Positions 1 to 8,400 of a stretch of DNA of 14,438 nt are shown piece after piece. The position numbers and the translations under genes were made by a program. Position 1 is the first letter of the stretch. The number at the start of each line of letters is the position of its first letter. The DNA is from Bradyrhizobium sp. GTDB lineage: Bacteria; Pseudomonadota; Alphaproteobacteria; Rhizobiales; Xanthobacteraceae. The stretch covers positions 1 to 14,438 of the forward strand of contig JAFAUV010000248.1 in NCBI GenBank assembly GCA_019243075.1, in the 5' to 3' direction. The notes beneath the pieces are model-generated. The model saw only the letters and a list, made by a program, of their open reading frames with translations. It made no database searches and was not told where the DNA came from.

Positions 1-1
1 T

Positions 2-832
2 GAAGCGGTTGGCGCATTCGCTGCTGCCGGAAGTGCCGCCCGCATTATGGCTGGCGGGACCGACTTGTTGGTGCAGATGCGATCCGGCCTGGTGCGGCCG
101 GGCTTGATCGTCGATGTCAAGAAGATCGACGAGATGACCGAGATCGAGGAGACCCCCGATGGCGGTTTCCGCATCGGCGCCGCCGTCTCCGGCGCCGTGC
201 TGGCAGAACATCCGAAATTCCGCAAAGCGTGGCCGGGCGTGCTGGAAGCCGTGAACCTGATCGGCTCCAAGCAGGTGCAGGGACGGGCCTCTCCCGGCGG
301 CAATCTCTGCAACGGCTCGCCGGCCGGCGACAGCGTTCCCGCGATGATCGCGGCCGGCGCCATCGTCACCATCCAGGGCGCCCACGGCCGCCGCGAACTG
401 CCGGTCGAGAAGGTGCCGGCCGGGCCGGGCCGCATCAATCTCAGGCCCGGCGAAATCCTGGTCAGCTTTGCGCTGCCGCCGCGCCCGACGGGTTCCGGCG
501 ACGCCTATCTGCGCATGATTCCGCGCACGGAGATGGACATCGCCGTGGTCGGCCTCGGCGTCAGCCTGACGCTGAAGGACGGTGTCTGTACCGCCGCTCG
601 CGTTGGGCTCGGCGCGGTGGCACCGACGGCGCTGCTCGTCGATGCCGCCGGCGAGGCGCTGACCGGATCGAAGCTCGACGATGCCGCGCTCGACAAGGCC
701 GCGGAAGCCTGTCGCGCCGCCTGCCGTCCGATCGACGACAAGCGCGGCACGATTGCCTATCGCGTGAAGACCGCCGGCGTTCTCCTCAAGCGCACGGTCG
801 CGATCGCAGCGAAGCGCGCCGGAGGGAAGTAA
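2..832 (+). CDS. Molybdenum hydroxylase FAD-binding subunit (CoxM-like), 5' end missing
   Basis: This is the medium, FAD-binding subunit of a xanthine dehydrogenase/CO dehydrogenase-family enzyme. It passes electrons from the iron-sulfur subunit to an acceptor. The reading frame is open from base 2, so the start codon lies upstream of the window; an internal ATG at 47 falls inside the first FAD motif and is not the start. 276 residues are visible, against about 280-295 for the family, so roughly 10-20 residues are missing. Two FAD-binding signatures are clear: AGGTDLL (visible residues 17-23) and GGNLCNGSPAGD about 80 residues later. The C-terminal part fits the CO_deh_flav_C domain. The stop at 830-832 is 4 bp before the next ATG, and GGAGGG at 821-826 serves that next gene. 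The substrate cannot be told from this subunit. Confidence 0.93.
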   Translation, partial: EAVGAFAAAGSAARIMAGGTDLLVQMRSGLVRPGLIVDVKKIDEMTEIEETPDGGFRIGAAVSGAVLAEHPKFRKAWPGVLEAVNLIGSKQVQGRASPGGNLCNGSPAGDSVPAMIAAGAIVTIQGAHGRRELPVEKVPAGPGRINLRPGEILVSFALPPRPTGSGDAYLRMIPRTEMDIAVVGLGVSLTLKDGVCTAARVGLGAVAPTALLVDAAGEALTGSKLDDAALDKAAEACRAACRPIDDKRGTIAYRVKTAGVLLKRTVAIAAKRAGGK

Positions 833-836
833 AGAG

Positions 837-1319
837 ATGGCGAAGGTTCACGTTTCCACCACCGTCAATGGCGAGCCGATGGAGTTTCTCTGCGAGCCGT
901 ATGAGACCATGCTCGATGCGCTGCGCGGCGCGCTGGGACTGACCGGCTCGAAAGAAGGCTGCGCGTCCGGCGATTGCGGCGCCTGCTCGATCACGCTCGA
1001 CGGGCGCCTGGTCTGCTCCTGCCTGATGCTGGCCGCCGAAGCCGAAGGCCGCGAGATCGGCACCATCGAAGGCATGGCGCAGGGCGAGACGCTGCATCCC
1101 TTGCAGCAGAAGTTCCTGGAGCACGCAGCCCTTCAATGCGGCATCTGCACCTCGGGCATGCTGGTCGCCTCCGAGGCGCTGCTCAGGAAAAATCCTGATC
1201 CGAGCGAGGAAGAAGTCCGCTTCTGGCTCGCCGGCAATCTCTGCCGGTGCACCGGTTATGACAAGATCGTGCGCGCGGTACTCGATGCCGCGGCGGAAAT
1301 GCGGGAGACGGCACCATGA
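837..1319 (+). CDS. Molybdenum hydroxylase 2Fe-2S subunit (CoxS-like)
   Basis: This small subunit of 160 aa carries two [2Fe-2S] clusters that relay electrons from the molybdenum centre to FAD. The N-terminal plant-ferredoxin-type cluster is ligated by C42, C47, C50 and C62 (C-x4-C-x2-C-x11-C). The C-terminal helical cluster uses C101 and C104 (CGIC) with C136 and C138 (CRCTGY). All eight cysteines are present and the length is normal for the family. The start at 837 follows GGAGGG with 10 nt spacing. The last four bases (ATGA) overlap the start of the large-subunit gene, which indicates translational coupling. The order M-S-L matches the classical cox arrangement. The subunit is cytoplasmic and has no export signal. 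Confidence 0.96.
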   Translation: MAKVHVSTTVNGEPMEFLCEPYETMLDALRGALGLTGSKEGCASGDCGACSITLDGRLVCSCLMLAAEAEGREIGTIEGMAQGETLHPLQQKFLEHAALQCGICTSGMLVASEALLRKNPDPSEEEVRFWLAGNLCRCTGYDKIVRAVLDAAAEMRETAP

Positions 1320-3589
1320 ACATCGTCACGGACAACAAGTGGATCGGCCAGCGCACCATCCGTCCCGACGGCGTCGACAAGGTGACGGGTCGCGCGGCCT
1401 TTGCCGCCGACACTACCATGCCAGGCCAGATCTGGGGCAAGGTGCTGCGCAGCCCGCATCCGCATGCGCGGATCAAGTCCATCGACACGGCCAAGGCCGA
1501 AGCGCTGCCCGGCGTGAAGGCGGTCGTCACCTCGGCCGACGTCGTCGACTTCCCGCTGGAAAAAGGCGCGGTCATGCTCGGCATCCAGGACATGCGCTGG
1601 ATGTGCCGCAACGTGATGGCGCGCGACAAGGTGCTGTTCCCCGGCCACCCCGTCGCGGCGGTGGCCGCGACCACGGAAGCGATCGCGGCTGAAGCCTGCA
1701 AGCTCATCGAGGTCGATTACGAGGTTCTGCCTTTCGCCATCGAGATCGATGACGCGCTCAAGGACGACGCGCCGATCCTGCACGAGTGGAACAAGTTCGA
1801 CGGCAGACCGTCGAACATCGTCGGCAAGCTCGAGCACAAGAAGGGCGACGTCGCCGAGGGCTTTGCCAGGGCCGATGTCGTGATCGAGCGCACGTTCACG
1901 ACGCGCCCGGTGCATCAGGGCTATATCGAGCCGCATGCCTGCCTGATCTCGGTCGCCGCCGACGGCAAGACCACGATCTGGAGTTCGAGCCAGGGCCAGT
2001 TCATGGTCCGTGCCATGGTGGCCCATCTGACCGGCATTCCCCAGAGCAGCATCCGCGCCATTCCCGCCGAGATCGGCGGCGGCTTCGGCGGCAAGACCAT
2101 CGTCTATCTGGAGCCGCTCGCCACGTTGCTTGCGAAAAAATCCGGCCGTCCGGTCAAGATGGTGATGACCCGCGAGGAGGTGATGCGGGCCACCGGCCCG
2201 ACCTCCGGCTCGAAGATGACGGTGAAGATCGGTGCCACCAGGGACGGCAGGATCACCGCCGCGCAGGGCATGTTCTACCTGCAGGCCGGCGCCTATCCGG
2301 GCTCGCCGATCCGCGGCGCGGCCGGCTGCTCCTTTGCGCCCTATGATATCCCGCATGTGCTGTCGCAAGGCTTCGACGTCTGCTCCAACCGTTCCAAGGT
2401 CGCAGCCTATCGTGCGCCGGGCGCGCCGATCGGCGCCTACGCCGTCGAATGCGTGCTCGACGAGCTCGCGGAAGCCTTGAAAATGGATGCTTTGGAGTTC
2501 CGGCTGAAGAACGCGGCGAGGGAAGGCACCAAGGCCGCGCACGGCCCGACCTTCCCGCGCATCGGCTATGTCGAGACGCTGGAAGCGGCCAAGAACTCCG
2601 AGCACTACAAGGCGCCGCTCGGCACGTTGCAGGGAAGCCCAAGAGGCCGCGGCGTCGCCTCCGGCTTCTGGTTCAATGCCGGCGGCGAATCCTCCGCGCA
2701 GGTGAACATCACCGAGGACGGCAACGTGGTCGTCACCACAGGACACCCTGACATTGGCGGCTCGCGCGCCGGCATCGCCAATATCTGCGCCGAGCTGCTC
2801 GGCATCGACTACAAGCGCGTCTCCGTCGTCATCGGCGATACGCAAACGGTCGGCTTCTCCAATCTCACCGGCGGCAGCCGGGTGCTGTTCGCTTCCGCCA
2901 TGGCCGTCACCCAATCGACCGAGCAGGTGATCAAGACGCTGCGCGAGCGCGCGGCCAAGATCTGGAACATCGATCCCGAGGCGGTGAAGTGGGAGACCGG
3001 CGCGGCGCATCCGGTCAGCCCGAATGCCGGTCAATTCCCGCCACTCACGCTGGAAGAGCTCTCGGAAAAGGCGCCGTCGCTGGGCGGCCCGGTCGGCGCC
3101 AGCGTGCAGCTCAACACGCAAGGCGCCGAAGGCGGCTTCGGCACGCATATCTGCGACGTCGAGGTCGACACCGATCTCGGCATCGTGCGGGTGATCCGCT
3201 ACACCGCGGTGCAGGACGTCGGCCGCGCCGTCCATCCGAGCTATGTCGAGGGCCAGCTCCAGGGCGGCGTCGCGCAGGGCATCGGCTGGGCGCTGAACGA
3301 GGAGTACATCTACACCGGGGACGGTAAGGTCGACAATCCGGGCTTCCTGGATTATCGCATGCCGGTCTGCTCCGACCTGCCGATGATCGACACCCTGCTG
3401 GTCGAGATCCCGAACCCGAAACATCCGCAGGGCGTCAAGGGCGTCGGCGAGGTGCCGCTGGTGCCGGTCATGGCCGCTGTCGCCAACGCCGTGCACAACG
3501 CGCTGGGAATGCGCTTCTACAGCCTGCCGATGTCGCCGCCAAAGGTGAGCGCGGCGCTGGAGGCGCCCGTCGCACAGGCGGCGGAGTAG
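1316..3589 (+). CDS. Molybdenum hydroxylase large, molybdopterin-binding subunit (CoxL-like, substrate unknown)
   Basis: This is the catalytic subunit of 757 aa, holding the molybdopterin cytosine dinucleotide cofactor in this family. The start overlaps the upstream stop as ATGA. It shows the N-terminal aldehyde oxidase/xanthine dehydrogenase domain (about 20-130) followed by the cofactor-binding domain. Visible motifs are SSQGQF (224-229), the glycine-rich AEIGGGFGGK (251-260), the active-site loop AAYRAPGAP (363-371) and the conserved catalytic glutamate in GVGE (E712). The loop is neither the AYxCSFR of form I CO dehydrogenase nor the AYRGAGR of form II, so this is probably not a CO dehydrogenase. 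Aldehydes, N-heterocycles or aromatic acids are possible substrates. No cofactor-maturation genes (coxD, E, F or xdhC types) follow inside the window. The gene ends just before a palindromic intergenic region. Confidence 0.93.
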   Translation: MNIVTDNKWIGQRTIRPDGVDKVTGRAAFAADTTMPGQIWGKVLRSPHPHARIKSIDTAKAEALPGVKAVVTSADVVDFPLEKGAVMLGIQDMRWMCRNVMARDKVLFPGHPVAAVAATTEAIAAEACKLIEVDYEVLPFAIEIDDALKDDAPILHEWNKFDGRPSNIVGKLEHKKGDVAEGFARADVVIERTFTTRPVHQGYIEPHACLISVAADGKTTIWSSSQGQFMVRAMVAHLTGIPQSSIRAIPAEIGGGFGGKTIVYLEPLATLLAKKSGRPVKMVMTREEVMRATGPTSGSKMTVKIGATRDGRITAAQGMFYLQAGAYPGSPIRGAAGCSFAPYDIPHVLSQGFDVCSNRSKVAAYRAPGAPIGAYAVECVLDELAEALKMDALEFRLKNAAREGTKAAHGPTFPRIGYVETLEAAKNSEHYKAPLGTLQGSPRGRGVASGFWFNAGGESSAQVNITEDGNVVVTTGHPDIGGSRAGIANICAELLGIDYKRVSVVIGDTQTVGFSNLTGGSRVLFASAMAVTQSTEQVIKTLRERAAKIWNIDPEAVKWETGAAHPVSPNAGQFPPLTLEELSEKAPSLGGPVGASVQLNTQGAEGGFGTHICDVEVDTDLGIVRVIRYTAVQDVGRAVHPSYVEGQLQGGVAQGIGWALNEEYIYTGDGKVDNPGFLDYRMPVCSDLPMIDTLLVEIPNPKHPQGVKGVGEVPLVPVMAAVANAVHNALGMRFYSLPMSPPKVSAALEAPVAQAAE

Positions 3590-3647
3590 GGCGATGTCGG
3601 ACGTAGACGGAGTTGATGTCCTCGCATGAACCGCTGGCGTCGGCGCA

Positions 3648-3695
3648 ACCCGCCGCTCCGACTTCGACGGCGGGTCGCGCTGACGCTAACCCGCC
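3648..3695. repeat. Overlapping inverted repeats, mutually exclusive hairpins
   Basis: The arm CGGCGGGT (3668-3675) can pair with ACCCGCCG on its left (3648-3655) or with ACCCGCC on its right (3689-3695). Two alternative stems therefore share one strand. The right-hand stem has an inner GCG/CGC helix. The block sits between the convergent ends of the molybdenum hydroxylase operon (stop at 3589) and the VOC gene (stop at 3733), where a bidirectional terminator or a dispersed palindromic element would be expected. No T-run follows on the + strand. The GGCGGGT...ACCCGCC pattern resembles intergenic palindromes I associate with Bradyrhizobium and Rhodopseudomonas, from memory. Confidence 0.55.
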
Positions 3696-3700
3696 CCAAA

Positions 3701-3736
3701 GATTTGTCTCAGGATTTGTCTCAAGATTTGTCTCAC
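3701..3736. repeat. Three tandem copies of a 12-bp unit
   Basis: GATTTGTCTCA plus one variable base (g, a, c) is repeated three times with no gap: 3701-3712, 3713-3724 and 3725-3736. The last copy overlaps the stop codon of the VOC gene on the minus strand. Because the period is a multiple of three, that gene's reading frame meets TGA at 3735-3733, 3723-3721 and 3711-3709, giving three in-frame stops. A recent local duplication at the gene end is the simplest explanation. Confidence 0.8.
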
Positions 3737-4113
3737 GACGCCATCCGGTGCACGGCACAGAGCTTGTTGCCGTCGGGATCGCGCAGATAGGCGATGTAGA
3801 GCTTCATCCCGGCGCCTTCGCGAATGCCGGGCGGATCCTCGCAGGTCTTGCCGCCTTGGGCGAGGCCGGTTTCGTGGAAGGCGTCGACCTCCGCCTGCGA
3901 GCGGGCGGCAAAGCCGATGGTGCCGCCATTGGCAAAGGTCGCCGGCTTGCCGTCGATCGGCTTCGAGGCCGAGAAGGTCCCGTACTTGGTCCGCCAGAAG
4001 ATACGGTGGCGATCGACATGTCCGGGCTGAACGCCCAGCGTGCCGAGCAGCGCATCGTAGAACGACTTGGCTTTGCCCAGGTCATTCGTCCCGATCATGA
4101 CATGTGAAAACAT
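3733..4113 (-). CDS. VOC-family (glyoxalase/bleomycin-resistance-like) protein
   Basis: A 126-aa single-module vicinal oxygen chelate protein. The N-terminus MFSHVMIGTNDLGKAKSFYD is the typical first beta-alpha of the fold, with H4 a candidate metal ligand. The C-terminus has the usual AYLRDPDGNKLCAVH strand. The frame is open up to 4170, but I chose the ATG at 4113 because GGGAGG lies 10 nt upstream and the family begins here; the extra 19 residues would be unlike any VOC N-terminus. Members include glyoxalases, ring-cleaving dioxygenases and antibiotic-binding proteins, and nothing here assigns a substrate. The gene is monocistronic, convergent with the molybdenum hydroxylase operon and downstream of the membrane protein gene on the same strand with a 131-bp gap. 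The end carries three in-frame stops in a tandem repeat. Confidence 0.88.
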   Translation of the reverse strand: MFSHVMIGTNDLGKAKSFYDALLGTLGVQPGHVDRHRIFWRTKYGTFSASKPIDGKPATFANGGTIGFAARSQAEVDAFHETGLAQGGKTCEDPPGIREGAGMKLYIAYLRDPDGNKLCAVHRMAS

Positions 4114-4244
4114 CCTGCCAATTCCTCCCTTGTTTGCATTGTTCGCTGTGCGAGGCGCTGCGCCCCGCAAGGGAGTCCTAACAGAATTTCACGCCAAAGC
4201 GAAAGCGGAGGGCAGGGCGATGAGCCGCTGCATGAGCCAGCGCC

Positions 4245-5183
4245 TCAGCGCGCCGCGGCCGGCAGCACCGTCAGGATCGGCTGCGCCGGCGCGCTGATCG
4301 CCGCGATTTCGGTGCGATATTGCGGCAGGTAGCCTTCGAGCGAGTACAAGGCGCAGAGCGCAAGGCTGCCCCAGACCGCTGCGCTGAAATAGAGCGACAT
4401 CCAGGCGATCTCGTCCTTCCAGTGCGCGATGTCATGCGTCACGATCCAGCGCGTGCTGGCATCATAAAGCCCCTCCAGCGGCCGCAGCAGCCTGGAGCCT
4501 TCGGCGAGGTCGGCGCGCCACCGGCTCAGATACATCGGCACGTCGACGGTCATCAGGAACGCCAGATAGAACGCGATGCAGGCGATCGAGACCGCCAGGA
4601 GTGCGCGCACCAGGCCGTGAAATTCCGGCAACAGCCGGCAAAGGCCGATCCCGATCACGAAGAAAGCGACGGCCCAGATCGAATTCTCGATGGCGTTGCC
4701 GAGGAAATGCCTGGTGAGCACCGCATACCAGGAAAAGCATTCCGCAATCAGGATCAAGGGCACGATCGCGGCCGCGGCATTCAGGGTGGTTTCCGCGCCG
4801 GTGACGCGGCCGAGCTGCTGCAGGAAGAGCGCCCATTGCGCCGCAAAGGCGAGCTCGGCGAGCGTTGCCACGCTGCGCCCGAGCGCGACGCTCGACAGCC
4901 AGCTGTCGAACAGGCAGATGCGCTGCACGTCGGCGCGCGGCAGGAACGAGCGGAACGCGCAGCCAAACACATAGGCCGCGCAGAGCACGAGCATCAGCCC
5001 AAGCCCGCCCGGACTTGCCGGGCTGCCGGTCGGAGCGTCATGGAACTGCCGGTACAGCACAAACCAGACGCCGATATTGGCCACGCTGATCAGGGTCAGC
5101 GAGCCCCACCACCATGCCAGGGGATTCGACCAGTCCAGTGGCCTCGACAGTGATTTTGGCTGCACGCGCCACTCCAGACTCAT
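4245..5183 (-). CDS. Hypothetical polytopic membrane protein, about seven helices
   Basis: This 312-aa protein is not a family I recognise. Hydrophobic segments are visible at about residues 22-45, 60-81, 97-124, 135-157, 167-186, 191-214 and 261-283, so it is an inner-membrane protein. The N-terminus is short, basic and tryptophan-rich (WRVQPK, DWSNPLAWWW). A roughly 45-residue soluble loop (215-260) rich in charged residues and His/Trp precedes the last helix. There are no obvious catalytic or transport motifs. The frame is open up to 5249, but I prefer the ATG at 5183: GGAG sits 6 nt upstream, the extra 22 residues look unlike a coding start, and a palindrome with a promoter-like -10 lies in that stretch. 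Its GC-rich end runs straight into the 131-bp gap before the VOC gene. Confidence 0.78.
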   Translation of the reverse strand: MSLEWRVQPKSLSRPLDWSNPLAWWWGSLTLISVANIGVWFVLYRQFHDAPTGSPASPGGLGLMLVLCAAYVFGCAFRSFLPRADVQRICLFDSWLSSVALGRSVATLAELAFAAQWALFLQQLGRVTGAETTLNAAAAIVPLILIAECFSWYAVLTRHFLGNAIENSIWAVAFFVIGIGLCRLLPEFHGLVRALLAVSIACIAFYLAFLMTVDVPMYLSRWRADLAEGSRLLRPLEGLYDASTRWIVTHDIAHWKDEIAWMSLYFSAAVWGSLALCALYSLEGYLPQYRTEIAAISAPAQPILTVLPAAAR

Positions 5184-5220
5184 CCGTCGCTCCGCTATTC
5201 GTCGAAATCGTGTGATCGAA

Positions 5221-5238
5221 ATTACATGTGAATGTAAC
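5221..5238 (-). promoter_or_regulatory. Palindromic operator candidate over the predicted -10 of the membrane protein gene
   Basis: TTACAT-GTGA-ATGTAA (5222-5237) is a perfect 6-bp inverted repeat in a short AT-rich island, 38 bp upstream of the ATG at 5183. On the minus strand one arm contains TGTAAT, one base from the sigma-70 -10 consensus, with a weak -35 (TTATGA or TGACGC) 16-19 bp upstream. The position and symmetry suit a dimeric repressor. The regulator is unknown. Confidence 0.45.
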
Positions 5239-5293
5239 AGCAGCGTCATAAATCAGTCACGACAAAAATGCGTGTGACGGCGTGAGTCTTCGA

Positions 5294-5344
5294 CCGTCCG
5301 GACGGCTGGGACCAATGGAAGACGCCGGGTCGCTCGGTCCAGCC
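5294..5344. repeat. Inverted repeats downstream of the cyclase gene
   Basis: Two palindromic elements lie 70-120 bp after the cyclase stop on the minus strand. CCGTCCGGACGG (5294-5305) is a perfect 12-bp palindrome. GGCTGGGACC (5304-5313) pairs with GGTCCAGCC (5336-5344) with a one-base bulge. A stem could form in the 3' tail of the cyclase mRNA, but no T-run follows, so a classical intrinsic terminator is not supported. Apart from these and the palindrome at 5221-5238, I see nothing in the 5184-5416 gap. Confidence 0.35.
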
Positions 5345-5416
5345 ATGCCGACCAGTCCTGTTTCTCGCTTGCGAAGCTCGGTCGCGAAATCCCGGCCGCG
5401 CAGGCGATGGTCCGAG

Positions 5417-8400
5417 TTACGCGCTTGCCCGATCCGCCAGCTCGGCAAGAGCCGCCTCGGCGCGGCGCTGCAACACGGCCGCGCCCTGGCGCTCCGCGAT
5501 CTCTCGCGCAGAATGGAAAGCGCGGCGAGCCTCATGCGTGTTCTCGCGATCGAGCGCCAGCAGGCATGCCCCGCGCAGACGAAAGATCTCCGGCAGGTAA
5601 AATCCGATACCGGGTTCGTCGATGCCCGCCATGGCGCGATCGAGATGGACGAGGCTGTCTGCCGGCCGACCGGCGGCCAGCAGCACTTCCGCGGCGAGGC
5701 CGAGATAATATTGCGGGAGTGGTCCGACGGCGGCCGCATTACCGATCTCCGCGTCGATCAGACGCGCGGCCTCGCTGACGCCGCCGCCCTCCGCGGTGGC
5801 CCAGGCAATGAGGATGAGGCTGCCGGCGCGCCAGGGCAACAAGCCGAAGCGTTCCGACATCTCGACCGCACGGCGCGCGGTGGCGAATGTAGCCTTGCGA
5901 TCGGCCGAGAGCTGCAGGCCGATGCTGCCATTGTGCAGCGCGTGGGCCACGCTGTTGGGGTGGTCGAGTGCTTCGGCCAGCGCGAGAGCCCGCGAAAAGT
6001 TCTGGACGGCCATCTCCCGATCGCCCAGGAGCTGCAGGGCGTTGCTGCATTGCGCGTGCGCGCACACGCCGGGATCATGGCCACCGAAGGCATGGCCGAG
6101 ATGGCGGTGACGGGCCATGTCATAGAGCCCGATCCCGATCCGGCAACCCTCCAGGGTTGCCTGCACGTCGCCGCCGAAAAAGGCCGTCGACCAGCGGCAA
6201 TGATGGGCCTCCAGCAACAGTTCTTCGTCGGCCGAGCCTTGCGCGAGTGCGACCAGTTCGCCCGCGCGGGCGCGGGCCAGCGCCGTCTTCCGCCTGATGT
6301 TGGCGTTGAGCCACAGGCCCCATTTCGCCTGGAACGCGCTCGCCGCGTCCTGCAACTTCGCGCCGATCTCGCTGGCACGCAGATAGGCGCTCTCGGCTTC
6401 GGCGCTGTGCAGGCCATGCGCGACGACCAGTGCCGCGGCGAGCTTGAGCAGGAATTGAAGTTGAAGGGGCATCCCCTCCTGCGCGGGCATCGTCTCGGCC
6501 AGTGCGAGCCCGGCGGAGAAATGCGCGATCGCTTCCAGATAGGCCGAGTGGCTGACGGCCTGATCGCCGGCGCGCCGGCGGTAGTCGCAGGCGGCCAGCG
6601 ACAGGCCCGCCTCGCCGAAATGATAGGCCAGCAAACCCGGCTCGCCGGTCACGACTTCGGCAAATTGCTGTTCGAGCGCGCGAGCGATGCGTCCGTGCCA
6701 GTCGCGGCGGCGGCTCAGAAGCAGGCTCTCATAGGCGGCGTCGCGGAGCAGCGCATGCTTGAACGTGAAGCTGCGTTCGAGGCCGCTCTCCTCGGGAAAG
6801 ACGATACCGGCGGAGACGAGCTTCGCCAGCATGGCATCGAGGACGCCGCTGCTTCTCCCGGCAACCGAACTCAACAACGCCAGCGCAAATTGACGGCCGA
6901 TCACGGCCGCGAGCTGTGCGACCTCGCGCGCTTCGCCGAGGCGATCGAGCCGCGCCATCAGCGAATCCTTCAGTGTAGCCGGCACTGCATCGCCGCCGCC
7001 GGCCGACTCGATGACACTGCGTGTCAATTCCTCGACGAAAAGAGGAACGCCGTCGGTCCTGGCGATGATCGCGGCGATGGTCTGCGCCGGCAGTCCATGC
7101 GCGGCAGCAACGCCGCTTGCCAGTTGGACGCACTCATGCCGGCCCAGCCGGCCGAGTGTCAGCAGCGTCGCATGCGGCCGCGCCAGCCAGGGCGGGCTGA
7201 AGTCGGGTCGCGCGGTCACCACGGCAAGCGCTCGCGCCCGCCCGATACTGTCGGTCAACCGCGTCATCAATTCCAGCGTGGTCGCGTCGATCCAGTGCGC
7301 ATCTTCGAGCACGATCAACACCGGGCCGCCGCCGGCGCCCTGCAGGAATTCATCGACGATCAGCGCGAGTGTCGACGCCTTGCGCTGGGCCGGTGTCTGC
7401 GGCGATGGCGGCGCAGCGGCTTCGGGCACGGGGATAGACAGCAGCTCCGCCAGCAGCGACAGCGCCGTGGGATCGGAAGTCATCCGCCGGGCGAACCGTG
7501 CCTTCAGTTTGTCGATGCGGGCGGCGGGGCGATCTGCCGCGGCAAAGCCGGCAGCGCGGCCGACATATTGAATCACCGGATGAAGCGCGCTGTCGCTGTG
7601 ATGGGGCGAGCATTGCAGGTGAATGCGTGCATGCGGCTCGGCGGCGATCGTCTCCATGAGCGCCTCGATCGCGCGCGATTTTCCGATTCCGGCTTCGCCG
7701 ATCACGGTGATGATCTGCCCGTCGCCATGCCGCGCCAGGCCCCAGCGTTCGAGCATCAGGCCCATCTCATGCGAGCGTCCGATCAAGGGCCGATTGCGCC
7801 CGGCGTGGATCGCGGCAAACCGGCTTTCGACGGACGCCTCGCATCGGACCCGCCAGGCCCGCACCGGCCGGTCAAAGCCCCTCAGCTCATGCTCGCCGCT
7901 GCATTCGAGCTCGAACAGGCCGCCGAGCAGGGTTTGCGTGGTATCGCTGACGAGAATAGTGTCGGCTTCGGCGAGCGCCTGCAGGCGCGCGGCGAGATTT
8001 GGGGTTTCGCCGACGATCGTGCGCTCCTGCGCCGTGCCGCTGCCGATGATCTCGCCGACCACGACAAGGCCGGTCGCGATGCCGACACGTGCCTGCACGC
8101 GCCCCTGATCGGGCAATTCGATGCCGCTCGTTTCGGCGAGCAGGTTGATCGCGGCGCGAACCGCGCGTTCGGCCGCATCCTCGAAAGCCTGCGGGAAGCC
8201 GAAATAGGCCAGGAGGCCGTCGCCCATGAACTTGGCGACAAAGCCGCCATAGCGCCCGATCGCTCCCGCAGCGGCATCCTGATAGCGGCGGATCACGGTT
8301 CCGAGCAGTTCGGGATCGACCTTTGCCGACAGCGCCGTCGAGCCGACCATGTCGGCGAACAGCACCGTGACCTGGCGGCGCTCGGCCTCGCCCGGACCCG

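Noticed and set aside
1256..3496. 746-codon open frame on the - strand opposite the large hydroxylase subunit
   Set aside because: Antisense shadow. It is rich in Asp, Arg and His without recognisable motifs and contradicts a clear operon on the + strand.
1316..3589. Calling the operon a CO dehydrogenase (coxMSL)
   Set aside because: Gene order fits, but the active-site loop lacks both CO dehydrogenase signatures, so only the wider molybdenum hydroxylase family is supported.
4320..5153. 277-codon + strand frame opposite the membrane protein gene
   Set aside because: The minus strand encodes regular hydrophobic helices with a good start. This frame is a hydrophilic mirror of them.
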